Below are positions 21,407-33,209 of a DNA stretch of 64,000 nt, piece by piece. The position numbers were made by a program, and so were the translations under genes. Below the pieces are notes generated by a model that saw only the letters and a program-made list of their open reading frames with translations, did not search any database and was not told where the DNA came from. This DNA is from Roridomyces roridus (Eukaryota; Basidiomycota; Agaricomycetes; Agaricales; Mycenaceae), in assembly GCA_029378245.1 (NCBI GenBank), contig JARKIF010000015.1, positions 1,054,001-1,118,000 of the forward strand, written 5' to 3'. Position 1 is the stretch's first letter; the number at the start of each line of letters is the position of its first letter.

Positions 21407-23790
21407 ATGCTTCTTCGCGCGGTGCCTCGGTTCCATTCTCGCATTGCCCTGCTCGGATTGCCCGAGGGCCGATCCCATTGGCTGGCCAAATCGATACATC
21501 CTGTCACTGGAAGCTGTAAAGGCTGTGCGTCCCCCTCACTCCCGTCTCTGACTGCATCCCATGCCTCCTTCGAGCGCCAGGACTCTCGCCCTAGCATCTA
21601 CAGCTGGTGGTCTGATAGCAACCCGTTGCTCAACTCGGGCCCGACGATTAACCTTCATGCGGCCTCGAAGCCCCTGATGAGATTCATGTACCACCGACAG
21701 GCCGTGGGACTGATCAAGTCGAATCACGCACTAGGCCTTTCACAACCTGGGCTGGAGGATCTTTCGTCCTACCTGCTGTGAGTGGCAGTGGGCACCCTCG
21801 TCTGAGCTGCTCATACCATCGAATCGGACGGCAGATGCAAATATGTATCTCTTCGAACGCAAACCGCAGTCCTGGAACATCTGGCTGACCGAGCTCGTTG
21901 GGACCCTGACGACGCACAAGCGATACTACATTCGTCTTTTTTGAGCCGAGTTCATCAACTGCTGGCAGAGGAGAAACTATGTGGGTTGACCATCTCTCTG
22001 GTCCTGAGTCTACTTGCACATACCTGCGGGATATCGCTACCAAGGGTAACAAGCGTCACTGGCGCGCCAGGGTATGTCTGGAATCATGTCAGGTACTCTG
22101 TTGCACGCTCACGCCGCTTCAGATACATCGACGCCCCCGATGATTTTATTCTTGAAGCCACATCCGCAATGTCCAGCGGTGACGGAACGAACATTTTAGG
22201 GACGTTGCTTCAGTCTAGCGACCCATCCGTCAGATTGCAGACATGTCAGTTTATCGGTGACCTTGTACAAGACAAGGAATACAATGCGGAATTAGTTGTG
22301 CAGAAAATCCCACTGCTCAAGTTGTTGAACCTCCTACGGCAAGCATGATCAATCTATTTTTACTAATCTAATCGAATTGATTGTCTTTAACTAGAGATGA
22401 AGATCAGCGCGTCATTGCCCGGGCCACGGATGCTCTTGCTCGAGCGCTTCAGCGGCCGGACTTCGCAGCATCCATCGTCGTGGTAGCTACAGACCAAAAT
22501 AATGTCCTTCAACTATGCAACCGGCTGGCACAAGAACACCATTTGTCTTCTGTTTCAGCTCTTCTGGCAGCAATACCGATCGAGAATTGGCTGGCCGACC
22601 TGCGGTAAGTTCACGTTGTACCTCTTGTGACATCGTTGATACTAGGTCTCTCTTTGTCCAGGAGTATGCACCCAGCTTTAATGGATATCACAATCCTCGA
22701 GCTGCTTAAAGTTTCCGAGCACTCCAACGGTCCGGTTATCATTCTCGAAACAAACATACTGCGGCATATCCCGGATCTAATTTCGAGCTGTTCGTCCATG
22801 CGATATTCAATGTGTTCCCTGGTAGCAAACTTGGTTCGGTACCATACCTGCGCGCCGGAAATCATTCCGACATTGTGCGGGTTTTTGAGGCAAGTCGCAT
22901 ACGTCTCCACTTTCCCGGTTCAGAACTTAAACTGATGGCCAACCAGGGAAGACAAGGAAGACGTCGTCATGAGAGCGGCGTATGCCTTGAACAAGCTGGC
23001 AGAAGACCTGACTTCGGACGGTGCAGCTACTCTCTTGGCAGGAAATGTTCTCGAAACCATTCCTCGCTTGCTTTGCTCGGATTACGCGGAGATCCGATAT
23101 ATGGCGTCCTGTTTGATCTGGAATTTGGTCAAACACAAATCCACACATCGGGCATGCAGCACCGAGACTTGCGCTGCGCACGAGCCCGTTATCAATTCCG
23201 TTCTAGAGTGTTTGCCGATTGGAGTGTTATGGAATGCAACGAGGTGGATTCCCCGTTTCTTTTGCTGGGGAGCTACGAATAATTGAATTCTGATTAGGGA
23301 CGTTGACGAGCGCATTGTACAAACATCGGCGCAAACACTGGCTCGACTTTCCTGTTGGCCAGTCGGTGCGAAGGCTTTGGTTACTTTGGATCACTTGGAA
23401 ACACACCTTTCTGGGCTCATTGCATCACCCATCTCTCTAGTTCGTCAGGCAACCTGCATGATACTCGAAAATCTGGCACTGTACGAATTCGCGCTTCCGA
23501 AGATTCTAGAGGTATCCATCTGCGAGACGCTTCTCTCCCTTTTGTAGTGAGTTGGATTTCGCCTCGTCATTCAAATCTACTTGATTCGAACGCACAGTGA
23601 CGCCGATGTGATGACCCGCGCTGCGGCCATTTATGCTCTGGTTCAAATCAGTCGAGGGCCAAAAGGAGCCTCGGCTTTGGCCGAGCTTCGTGCTCTCGAA
23701 GTCCTGCACCAGTTGGAGGACCGGGATGATTCTTGGATGCGGAATGAAATCACGACTATTGAAAGAAATATCGCCGACGGTAGTCAGTAA
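21407..23790 (+). CDS. ARM-repeat protein (paralogue D), start frame altered
   Basis: Plus-strand member of the ARM family, facing away from the others. N-terminal block: SIYSWWSDSNPLLNSGPTIN then LHAASKPLMRFMYHRQA (21590-21710). Modules: CKYVSLRTQTAVLEHLADRA (21835-22040); YIDAPDDFILEATSAM to LLKLLNLLR (22120-22345); DEDQRVIARATDALARALQR (22393-22605); SMHPALMDITILELLKVSEH (22660-22895); VVMRAAYALNKLAEDLTSDG to LIWNLVKHK (22945-23215); DERIVQTSAQTLARLSCWPV (23297-23545); DVMTRAAAIYALVQISRGPK (23597-23790, stop TAA). GT-AG introns separate them. The ATG at 21567 equivalent to paralogue B's start is shifted out of frame by one missing base; the open frame reaches an upstream ATG at 21407, used here. 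Otherwise the repeats look intact. Function unknown beyond likely protein binding. Confidence 0.8.
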
Positions 23791-24789
23791 ATTGCTCCAG
23801 TTGAGTTTTGTATTACCGGTCATTCAGGACATGTATGTACTTGGTCTGCGGGAACGCGCTTCCCTTTCCAACGCCGACATCCGATCACAATGGATTGCCG
23901 ACATCAACCCGTCATTGGTGAGGCGGTGCGAGGTCTGGGTCGTCGTCTGGACGAATCTCGTCTGATAGTTGAACATAGTTCACGGTGTGGAGTGGCTGGC
24001 AGCTTCTCCCTGTCATTCGGGGGTATTCGGAGGTATCAGTGGTATTTAGGGCTTGTCATAGCTTAGTCAGCATATATTGGGTCTTTCTGCCTTCACCCCA
24101 CCGCTGCGAGTCCCTCCGACTCATCTCCCGACCCCTCCAACGGATTGCGTGATAAATTTCTTCTCGCCTTGTCTTGCCCAGCAACCAGCAATCGTTGACC
24201 GGCGACCGGAGGGCTTCAAGTTGAGAGAGCCATGATCCATACTTATTCAACGTTGTTGGTGTGCAAAAAAATCATCCAGTTACTAATCGGAGTAGCCCTT
24301 AAGGTGGTATATAGACCCTTTCCGTGGCAATGAATCTGAATCGTATATCTGTGGCATTGAGACATGACAAGTGACGTAGTCGGTAAAGTTCGGACCGATG
24401 ACGGGTGATGGAATTGATTCCGAATTGATGACGACTCTTCTTGCTCTCTACCACCACGAACCGCGATCGGCTCACGAAACGATCGCGGCCACTCTCATGG
24501 GTACCTGCTCCGCGACCTTCTGAGTCGCTATATCAAATGATTACTTTCAGGCAACCTCCAGGAATATCTCAGAACCGGGTGTTCCCGAATCATACGACAT
24601 CCAGGGCCTGGACCGCTGCGCCCAGACCAAGATGGAAGGAAGGAGAGGGCCTATTTAAACACGCCCTCTCGACTCCATCTTCTTCAATCGCTTCCCCCCG
24701 CGAACAAGCAATCCTAGCTCCACACTCTGACCTTGCTCTGACTGAGATATATGTGCGCATCCTACGCACCAGGCCCATCCTCCTTCAGC
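23791..24789. other. Intergenic region and SKN7 upstream region
   Basis: No gene recognised. A TATTTAAA stretch at 24651-24658, 130 bp before the SKN7 start, could be a core promoter. Confidence 0.4.
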
Positions 24790-26739
24790 ATGTCGGACCA
24801 TTCGACCACAGAATTCGTGAAGAAACTTTACACGTGCGTGGATGTGGTACCCTGTCTCAATCCTCCATTGATCGTTTGCTTTACATAGGATGCTCGAAGA
24901 CTCATCCATTGCCGATGTCATCTGTTGGGCTCCGCAAGGCGACCGTTTTGTGATCAAGGTACCGGTATTTGATGCGTCTCTCGTACAGCCTAATGACTGG
25001 ACTATTAGAACCCAACGGAGTTCACCGCCTCGGTATCACCGCGCATATTCAAGCACTCGAATTTCTCCAGTTTCGTACGCCAACTCAACAAGTACGCGTT
25101 CCATAAAGTGAGGGACGCAGATGAAGATCCTCTGAGCACCGAGCAGGTATGACGCTCCCCCCTTCAACTCCAAGCATTATTCACCCTCCAATCAGACTTG
25201 GATCTTCCAGCACCCTGATTTCCGGATGGGCCGCCGGGACTTGCTCGAACATATCAAGCGCCAAGTTCCTCAAAAACCCAGCGCAGACGCAGAAGCGCCG
25301 TGGAACCACACCATCTCGGACTTCCAGACGATTCAAATCGAATCCCTGCAGTCGCGCCTCAGCTCCCTCGACAGCGCCCACCAAAACACGATGTCAAGCT
25401 TACGAACGCTTGAACGGAACCAAGAGGCGCTCACCCTTCAGAACGCCGAGTTTCAGCGCAGTCTAGCGCAGCAGAACGGGCTTCTGCGTGCTTTGGTCCA
25501 GTTGTTGTGGCGTGAACGTCTTGGATCGAGTGCAGGTCAGTGCTGCTTTCCTTGTATCGTTTGCACGTCTGAGTATCATTCTCCAGACGAATTAAATCCA
25601 GATGCCGCTCTCAATTTTCCTGAGATGCCTGACATGGCGCTTCCAACATGGGGTGCCGACGATCTGCAGCGCGTCGTAGACGTCCCTACCCAACTAGTCA
25701 GTTCCTTGGAACCTGCGTGGACCTCATTGACGATTGATGCCAGATCACCCCTGAAACCTCTCCAAAAATCGCAGAACCTACCCTCTTCCCTCCATCTACG
25801 AGCTCACCGGCGGCCCGGCCGAGCCCAAACTCACGCTCCCACGGCCGTCCTCCGCTCCCGCACTGGATCATCCCTCCGCATATCCTCCTCGTCGACGACG
25901 ACGCGGTAACCCGCAAACTTAGCAGCAAATTTCTGCGAGTGCTCGGCTGCACGGCTGACGTCGCAGAGGACGGGGTGAGCGCCGTGGACAAGCTGCATCA
26001 CGACAAGTACGATTTGGTGTTGATGGTGTGTTCCACCAAGTCTCCTCTTTGCGCGTGGCTTACCCCGGGAGCAGGACATTTTTATGCCCCAATTGGACGG
26101 CGTCTCCGCTACCTCCGTGATACGCACCTTCGACCCGGAAACTCCTATTATCTCGATGACGGGCAGCTCGCGTCCGACTGAAATTATGACTTACTATTGC
26201 TCCGGTGCGTGCTTATCCTCTCCTTTCAGACAATCGTTCTTACATGTGTGCCCTTTACTTTGCAGGGATGAACGACATCCTACCCAAACCCTTTACGAAG
26301 AAAGGGCTCTCTGAAGTCCTTGAGGTGCGTTCGCCCGTGGTCCCTTGCTTGCTTGAACCTAAATTCGTCGCAGAAACATCTCGGTCACCTCGCTTTGAAC
26401 CTGCTATCATCAACTACGACTCCAGCTTCGCCCGAAGTTGGAAATACAGGATTCGAAGTCGAGAGCTCGTGGCAATCCAAGTTGTCGGCCATGACGAGCC
26501 CGGTGGTACCATCCGTCGAGGAGAAGATGCTGTGTGCCCCGGTGGAGTCCGCGTCAGCCGTGGACGATACACTGCTGGGAGCCGCGGGCGAGGACTGTTC
26601 CTTCGAACTCTTCTCTGATCTCTTGCGGGAAGGCGTGCATCCCTCCAAACGCCCCTTGGAGGACGGGTGTGAACTTGAGGAGCGTCAGGTGAAGCGTGCG
26701 AGGATTGACAATGATTCGGACTGGGAATCTGCGGTGTAG
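24790..26739 (+). CDS. SKN7: Skn7-type response regulator transcription factor
   Basis: Nine exons can be joined with conserved phases: 24790-24833, 24889-24958, 25009-25146, 25196-25535, 25587-25696, 25744-26025, 26075-26204, 26266-26324, 26374-26739; 512 residues. Domains: HSF-type DNA-binding domain at about 6-100 ([43 protein letters not shown]); coiled coil at about 120-180 ([10 protein letters not shown] ... [18 protein letters not shown]); receiver domain at about 285-400, with acidic pocket LLVDDD, phospho-acceptor Asp in MDIFMP, Thr in MTGS and Lys in PKPF; then a Ser/acidic tail. This order defines Skn7 (Prr1 in fission yeast), the nuclear output regulator of fungal two-component phosphorelays in oxidative, osmotic and wall stress. 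All phosphotransfer residues are present, so it looks functional. Splice sites are inferred from frame and family. Confidence 0.93.
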
Positions 26740-27237
26740 TTCAGTTCTGATCTGCGACGAGCGTCGGACTATTTCGACTTTTCCCTTGGGTTTCGGGGTG
26801 GATTGGTCGTATTCTATATTCTCGATTGCAACGAGCATGTGAACAATTGTTTCATTGGGTTACTGCTCAGGAAGGCGAGCTGTGGGGCGGACTAGCTCGG
26901 TTGTGAAGTAAAGGGCGAAACGTCGGTCGAATCTTTGCGGGGATGAAATGCCAGCCGCATCGTTGGCTGCCGGGCGAACTCCCCTCCACGGCCGGGAATT
27001 GACATCATTCTCCGACGGATCCGTGGTATTCAATCAGATGGCCTTCCCTCGGATCGCACACCAGTGTTTACGTCAAGGCGAAACAATCGCATACACCTCT
27101 TGCTTCTCACTCTCATCTTCAATCTCAACCGTCCTGAGCCCGCAATTCAATCGCACACCCATCGTCATTTCTTCTGCTCCCACCTTCTTGTCGTCTACCG
27201 TAACCCATCCATTGAAGCGGAATCTATCTGTCCTGTC
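26740..27237. other. Intergenic region
   Basis: 3' flank of SKN7 and 5' flank of the F-box gene; nothing else recognised. Confidence 0.4.
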
Positions 27238-29035
27238 ATGAGTAGTATGTGACGACGTCCCAAAAAATCTGCCCGATGGGCTAATCTGCCGTTTTTACAG
27301 ATCCCGGGACCATTCCTCTCCTCCAGTCGTTCTCTCCGATTCCGGAGTGGATGTGGACGGCTCCGATCCCGGTTTCATTTTGGACGACTCCAATCGAACT
27401 CCCTGCGCCTCGGTTCGTCTGGATCTCAGCCGCAGGAACCGAGCTCAGTGGAATCGATCGTCAACTCGATTCCCTCGAAGAACGCGAGGAGGAGCCTCAT
27501 CACCAAATTGTCGCATCTCACAACGGAGTAGCGATCAACGACATCCTGCCCACGGAGATTCTGCGTGAAATCTTCATCTCCTGTGGGTCTGCAGGATCGA
27601 CGGATGGGAGCCTTGCAGTCTATCTCAACCGTGTCTTAAGGGCCGGCTCTGAAGTCCGCATGACGCTTTGTCACGTCTATTTGCGCATCCGATTCGACTA
27701 CCGGCCAGAACCAAGTGAGGGGATTTTGGATTTCGACCGAGCGTTCGCGCTCCTCGACGTCTGGTTGTACCTCGGTGGTGACTGTCCTCTGGAACTGGCG
27801 CTGCTTTGGACGAATGAGCATCCTCGCATCCTTCAAACGCTCGTCAAAAGCTGCGCCACGCATTCGATCCTTAAAGTTCTCCTCTCCCCGGTCGCAATCC
27901 ATCCATTCTTTCTTTTATTTGCCTTCCGATTCTCTTGCGCAACTGGAAGAGATTTGGATCGACAATCTTGCGCGCGATCTCGCTTCATCCGCAAAGAACA
28001 CCACCGTCTTCCTCGCCGCTACCCGTCTTCGCTGCGTAACGCTGCGAGGATTTCCCAGTATGAAGCTCAACGCTCTCGCAATCAGGTGGCACCGGCTCAC
28101 CGAATTGTTCATCGAGGAGGGAAAAGTTCCCATGAAGGAGCTGTACTCCATTCTTCCCTTCTGCATCCGCCTCACACGCGCAGGATTGTTCGTGTCCAAC
28201 ACAGAATCTGCCCCTCTGCGTGTCATCATGCCTCAATTACTTTTTTTGAAACTCGATTCCAAAATATTGGATCACGCTGCCCAATTTCTCCATAAGGTCT
28301 CCTCTCCTTCTCTCGTCGAACTCGTAATCAATTGCGATGTTTTTTCCAATCGTCGACACCTTCAACGACTCCGCCGTTTCTTCCCACCGTCCGCCGGTTG
28401 TCTATCACTCGCTCCAGCCGCAAAGCCACAGATCCGTCATTTGGGCTTTCGCCCAGTGTGCCTTACCGAGCTCACAGGGATCCGGTTCCTTTTGTCTGGC
28501 TCGCTGCAAGCAATCTCGCAGAGGAGGTATTCCTCCCGCACTCTCCGCTCGGCGAGCAGCTGGTGACGATGATTTCCGAGGGCGCACTGTTGCCCTACCT
28601 CCGGCTCCTCGTCGTCCCTGCACAGGACTTTGGCCCGGCCATGCCGATGATTCGTGCGCGCTTGAGCAGCAGCCAGTCGTCGACCATCACAGAGTTTGGA
28701 ATCAGCGGTCGAGTCCGAGATTTGTGGAGGGTGGACATGAGCCCCAACAAAGTGGATGAATTAATGGCGGCTGGTGTGTTCATTTGTGACGAGATGGTGT
28801 CGGAGGGGTTTGGGGATCCGGTTACACCTTGTCGTGGAGAGGTAAAGTTGTTCCTACTCAACGCCGATGCCGACAGAAAATACTGACGCTTGAAAAATGC
28901 CTTGTACAGATCGAGAAACGCGCTCGTGATTGCTACAGAAAGGGTGTCGGTCTCTACGAGTATTCTGAAGAAGACAAGGAAGAGGATGGCTACAAAGGAG
29001 AGGACGATAGCTCAGACAAGGGCGCTGAGCATTAG
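27238..29035 (+). pseudogene. F-box protein gene with two frameshifts
   Basis: A tiny first exon (27238-27244) and an intron ending at 27300 are likely. The frame then gives a heptad-like stretch (IDRQLDSLEEREEE) and an F-box-like core (INDILPTEILREIFISCG), the N-terminal layout common in agaric F-box proteins, which recruit substrates to SCF ubiquitin ligases. A leucine-rich C-terminal half follows. The coding sequence changes frame near 27900-27910 (continuing as SLAQLEEIWIDNLARDL) and again near 28384 (continuing as VRRLSITRSS ... LPYLRLLVVPAQDFGP). Neither shift looks like an intron, so the gene seems decayed unless the assembly is wrong. A last intron (28840-28909) precedes the exon IEKRARDCYRKGVGLYEYSE, ending at TAG 29033-29035. 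Confidence 0.75.
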
Positions 29036-29234
29036 ATTGGGTCTCAAAAATACACGATTCGGTCCCGAAAATGAAATCCAAGAGATGTTGGATTGTACCG
29101 TCATGTAAAAATCCTCTTGTGTATGAATCGCTTGTCTATCCGTTGGCCAAGCACATCTTCAACGCTCATCGTCAGCACGCCGTAGGGTGCCCAATTCTAA
29201 GTACTACGTGTTGAGATGCCGAGCCGGTTCATTT

Positions 29235-30669
29235 GTATGGCACATATACTGTAAAATAATTATTCAAACTCATTTGGATCGCATGTGCATGGGATAGCCT
29301 GGTTTTGGATCGCAACTCCAGGTTGGTAGACGTTTGGGTTGCATAATAGGGTTGTTCAAGCTACTTGCTGTTTGAACTTCCTCCTCCAAGGTCAAATCTG
29401 GTGTGGTCATCTGGGAGTGAGTACGTCCGGAATCCCGGCTTGAGTGATCAAGTACAGTTCCAATCAGAATTGATGATTGCACAATAGTTCATCAGTGTGC
29501 GGTAGTGTACAAATTCTTGACAAATTCAATACTCCAGCTGTGCAGAAATTCTTCTCTTGAAGTTCTCAGTAGACACTTGAATGAATCAAATCTACTCCTG
29601 AAATGCCATTGTATGGCACATATACTGTGCAAAAATTCATGGCACATACATCTCACTTGGTTGCATAGTTTTCGGTTGCAACTGACATGTTGGATGCACA
29701 AAAGCTTACAACTTTGTGATGTGGGTTACATGTGTGATGAGCAAGCTTGCAACACCATCTAGGATTCTTTCACCGTGAATTGAACACATGTTTGGACTTG
29801 GTCGTGGAGAAATTGTCGAGGTTTGATGAAACTGATTTGAACATTGAAGATCCTTCGTTGCCGAGCTCCAGAAATGGAAGTTGACGATCATTCACTCAAA
29901 TCTGAACATTAGAATGCCTCTGGGGATACCTTCAAGGTCAAACAGCGAACAGAGCAGTAGTTCGAATGCTATGGGTCATGTTTGAGACTCTCTTCCATCT
30001 CCTGCTTCTGTGACCTCCATGGCGGGGTACATACAGAAAGTGGAACTCCCTGGGCAATCCTCGCGGTCCGGGTAGGTGAGTTGACTGTCGAAATTGACCA
30101 CAGAACGTACTGGGAGTGCCCGTACACTTCCGGTCATAATCCGGCTGTCCAACGACAATGTTCATAATTCTCCTAGCGGCGCCGAGTAGCCGGATTGATG
30201 CGGGATCATACGACATCTTTGATGCGCTTGGCAGAGATGCGAGCCAACCGTAACATGTGGCTGAAACATTGAGATGCGAGCACATCGAAACATGCAAACC
30301 AAACTCCCGAAACAGATGTAAGTTGCCTGCTAAAACCCTGTAAAATTGAGCTAATTTTTGCACAGTATATCGCCCATACCATTGCCCACCCATGAGGAGC
30401 AAGGCAGGCAAACGGGGCCTTTTCTCCCATCCAAGTGGGGTGATGGCCAATCAAGGTTGATTGCCCGTCGTATGCTCGGCAGAACGGCAGTCATTCACTA
30501 GAAATAGAAATACCTTGTTTGAAATGCATCAAATACTCCTCGGATGCTCTCCAAGAAACCAGCCTCAAGATGTTACCCAAAAGACTTGATTGCAATTGAG
30601 TTGTGCCCCAGAACTGTTCCTCCAAGCAGATGCTTCCGCAACAATTATTTTACAGTATATCGCCCATAC
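29235..30669. mobile_element. Outer inverted-repeat element (1,435 bp)
   Basis: The left end is GTATGGCACATATACTGT and the right end is the complement of GTATGGGCGATATACTGT. A 4-bp duplication ATTT flanks it (29231-29234 and 30670-30673). No transposase is seen. It sits inside the duplicated F-box tail and itself contains a second element of the same family. Confidence 0.8.
29611..30379. mobile_element. Inner element of the same family (769 bp), nested
   Basis: It carries the same two ends as the outer element (left GTATGGCACATATACTGT, right GTATGGGCGATATACTGT), in the same orientation, and is flanked by CATT (29607-29610 and 30380-30383). The interior is related to but diverged from the outer element. 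The consistent left/right asymmetry shows a defined family. Confidence 0.8.
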
Positions 30670-30934
30670 ATTTGCGATGAAGAAGAGGAGACGACTGGAG
30701 AGCTCTGGCCTGGCATATATCGCGGAAAGGTTCGCAACTGCTTTCATATGACCGCTCACCATATTCCAATTTTTACAGATCGAAGAACGTGCTCGAAAAT
30801 GGTCGGACAAGGGCGTGAGTCTCTTCCGCCATGTTGAAGAAAATGTGCATGAATCTGGGTTCAACTGGGGCGCATTGGAGTACGACGGGACCGACTTTGT
30901 CGAGGACAGTGACTCGGGCTCTGACTCTGACTAG

Positions 30935-31362
30935 GATTTGAGTCGTCGGTGGGTTGAGACTTGACTGCGACGGTCCATGGGTTCTCGTCAAGTACGCAGT
31001 TCGACTAGTAGTCTTAATACGTTTGCAATGGGACACAATCTGGAGCGAGCTTGAAGAGCAGGTTATCTAAGGGTGTGAGGTCTGACTCGGCAGCTGCGTG
31101 CCACGATAAACGGAATGGAGGAGGAGCAAATGAGAGTGTGTTATAACTATTTAAATACACGGCCTGCCTATTACACCCACCATCTCAATGTTTTAGAGAC
31201 TCCACTCCCACTCCAAACTTCGAGCGACCGGCCCCCATTGCTTCCAGCTCCAGGGTACGCGGAAGTCGGCCGGACACTGGCGGCTCTGTATGCCACTGAC
31301 GGTGGACGGTTAAAATACATTGCCCGGGTCGTTCACGTCGTGCCCAGAGTCCAGATTCCCCC
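30935..31362. other. Intergenic region
   Basis: No gene recognised between the F-box tail relic and the minus-strand ARM gene. Confidence 0.4.
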
Positions 31363-32587
31363 TCAGCCCTGGGGGAACATGGTCTTGAGAGTACGCATCG
31401 CCACGTAGATCGCACTATCGTCGTCCCCACTAATAAAGACTGTCAGAACATTACCGACGTACGAGTAGCTGAGAACATACCGCACGAGGACGAGCAGCTT
31501 CTCGGCGATGGCCGTTCGGAGGGCGTCGGATATATGGTTCTTCTGCTCGTCGCGATCGTATTTGACTAGAGCGTCGACGAGCGAGCAGGTCCGTAGTGCC
31601 ATGCGGTCGATCTTGGAATCAAAGAGTTTAATGACGGCGGGGAAGTTGGGAGCAGAGAGGATGGCCGCGGCGCCATCTGGGTGCTTGGCGATCAAGCTGA
31701 GGACGGTCATAGCTTCGTGTACGACTTCTTGGTTCACGTCCCTACTTGTTGTCAATGGAAGGATCGGATGAGGCGAGGAAGGCGACGCACTGCAATAGTT
31801 CCACCACCTTGTCCATGGGTATCGCGGGGAGGATACTCGCGATGGGCCGGCTCCGCACCAACTTCTCGATCATTCTGCACGTCCTGCGTTTGATCTCGAC
31901 GTCATCCGAATCGAGAAGCTCGGGGATACTGCTGAAGGCCGTCGTGAAGACCGCTTTGGCGCAGTCGGGATGGGAGGAGATTTCAGCCAACGCTTTGAGC
32001 ACAGCGGGATGACCTTCATCTCTGTTTATCGGTCTCAGTCAGTCATTCGCAGAGGAGGAACGAGAACGCACTTGAGCATAGGCACGATCTTGCCGACTAT
32101 GCCCGACATGAGTGTTGCACTGAACTTGTGCGCCAATAGCCCGCCTACGAGCAGCGAAGTTCGAGTGCGCAAGACTCTGTCAGGAGAACCCAGCAGTTGC
32201 GGGATTTGCTCGAGGACGGGAGATTGAAGGATCTCGCGCGCGTCGTTCTGCCGGTAGGCCCGCTCCGCGAGGTGCTTCAGGACCCTGCGCTGAGTCGAGA
32301 AGGATACATATTTGCACCTGGGTGAAAGTATAAGAAAACCGAGTTGAATGAAGCGGGTAGTAGACGCACAGGAGGTAGGAAGAGTAGACCTCCAACGACA
32401 ACGCGGAGAGAGGCTCATGCCGATTCTGGGCAATGAAACTGAGAGCTTGTTTGTGATACAACAGCCTCATCAATGGCTTTGTCGCGGCATGAAGGTTGAT
32501 TGTCGGGCCTCGACGAAGCATGGAGTTGCTGTCGGACCACCAGCTGTGCAAACTGCTGTAGGTGTCTGTGCGCTGCAAGGGAACCAT
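31363..32587 (-). CDS. Short ARM-repeat protein (paralogue E)
   Basis: Starts at 32585-32587 with MVPLQRTDTYSSLHSWWSDS, then GPTINLHAATKPLMRLLYHK, the family's N-terminal block. Exons then give CKYVSFSTQRRVLKHLAERA with LLGSPDRVLRTRTSLLVGGL (about 32060-32320); VLKALAEISSHPDCAKAVFT with RRTCRMIEKLVRS (31775-32020); VNQEVVHEAMTVLSLIAKHP to KLLVLVR (31490-31740); and a short last exon (DDDSAIYVAMRTLKTM) ending at the stop at 31363. The last intron is 51 nt with no stop, so retention would also stay in frame. With only about half the modules of paralogues B-D the protein is truncated or naturally short. It diverges from the carboxypeptidase gene at 33210. Confidence 0.75.
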
Positions 32588-33209
32588 TGAGCGAGCGAGC
32601 GGGAGAGCGGAGGAGAGCAGAGAACTGAATATGTTCTTCACCTTTATTCCAAGACACACGCGGTTGTAGCATGCTGGCGCAGCGAGCCTGGGAAAGCTCA
32701 GCGGCGTCCCCGTTTCCGCGGAAGAGATCGTTTCAAGCAAGCATCGGAGTTTCCTGATGAAGACGCCGCCATGCCTCGATTGGCTTTCTTTCCACGTCCC
32801 GCAGCGACGCGTAGAGCTTCAGAACGTGTAATCGATGGCAGGGTCTCCGAGCATTGGGACGGGCAGACGGCTCAGTCAGCTGCATGTCTGCAAAATGTCA
32901 GATGTGCGAATGCAGGATGTATGGCGCCGCACTGAGTCCTGAGTCCTCGGCCTTGCGCGTCGTACGTGGAGACCCTAGATTCCCCCGTGCCTTCCGTCTG
33001 ACAGAACACTCGATCTGGGAGCAAGAGCCCACATCCTGGATGCATGCTGGTGAGTCCGCCGTCGCTCTGAGAGTCTGGGGCGAGCGATTGGAAGAATGTG
33101 CGCGAGGCAGGAGGTGGTTGCTGGTCAACGTGTCTCGGCCGAAGAATGCCGATCACAGTGATGGGCACCCGTGTTTGGCTGCGGCACCCACGCTTGACTC
33201 GGAACCACC
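32588..33209. other. Divergent intergenic region
   Basis: Separates the minus-strand ARM gene from the plus-strand carboxypeptidase gene; should hold both promoters. No distinct site recognised. Confidence 0.4.

Larger units (their letters stand above)
29190..30934 (+). pseudogene. Second copy of the F-box gene tail, split by an insertion
   Basis: The sequence before 29235 (ATGCCGAGCCGGTTCATTT) and after 30669 (ATTTGCGATGAAGAAG) matches the ATGGCGGCT..TTCATTTGTGAC segment of the upstream F-box gene near 28764-28790. The following piece ends at about 30728, an intron ends at 30779, and the last exon reads IEERARKWSDKGVSLFRHVE then an acidic tail to TAG 30932-30934. It parallels IEKRARDCYRKGVGLY of the upstream gene. 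Only the 3' end of the gene is present. Confidence 0.72.
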
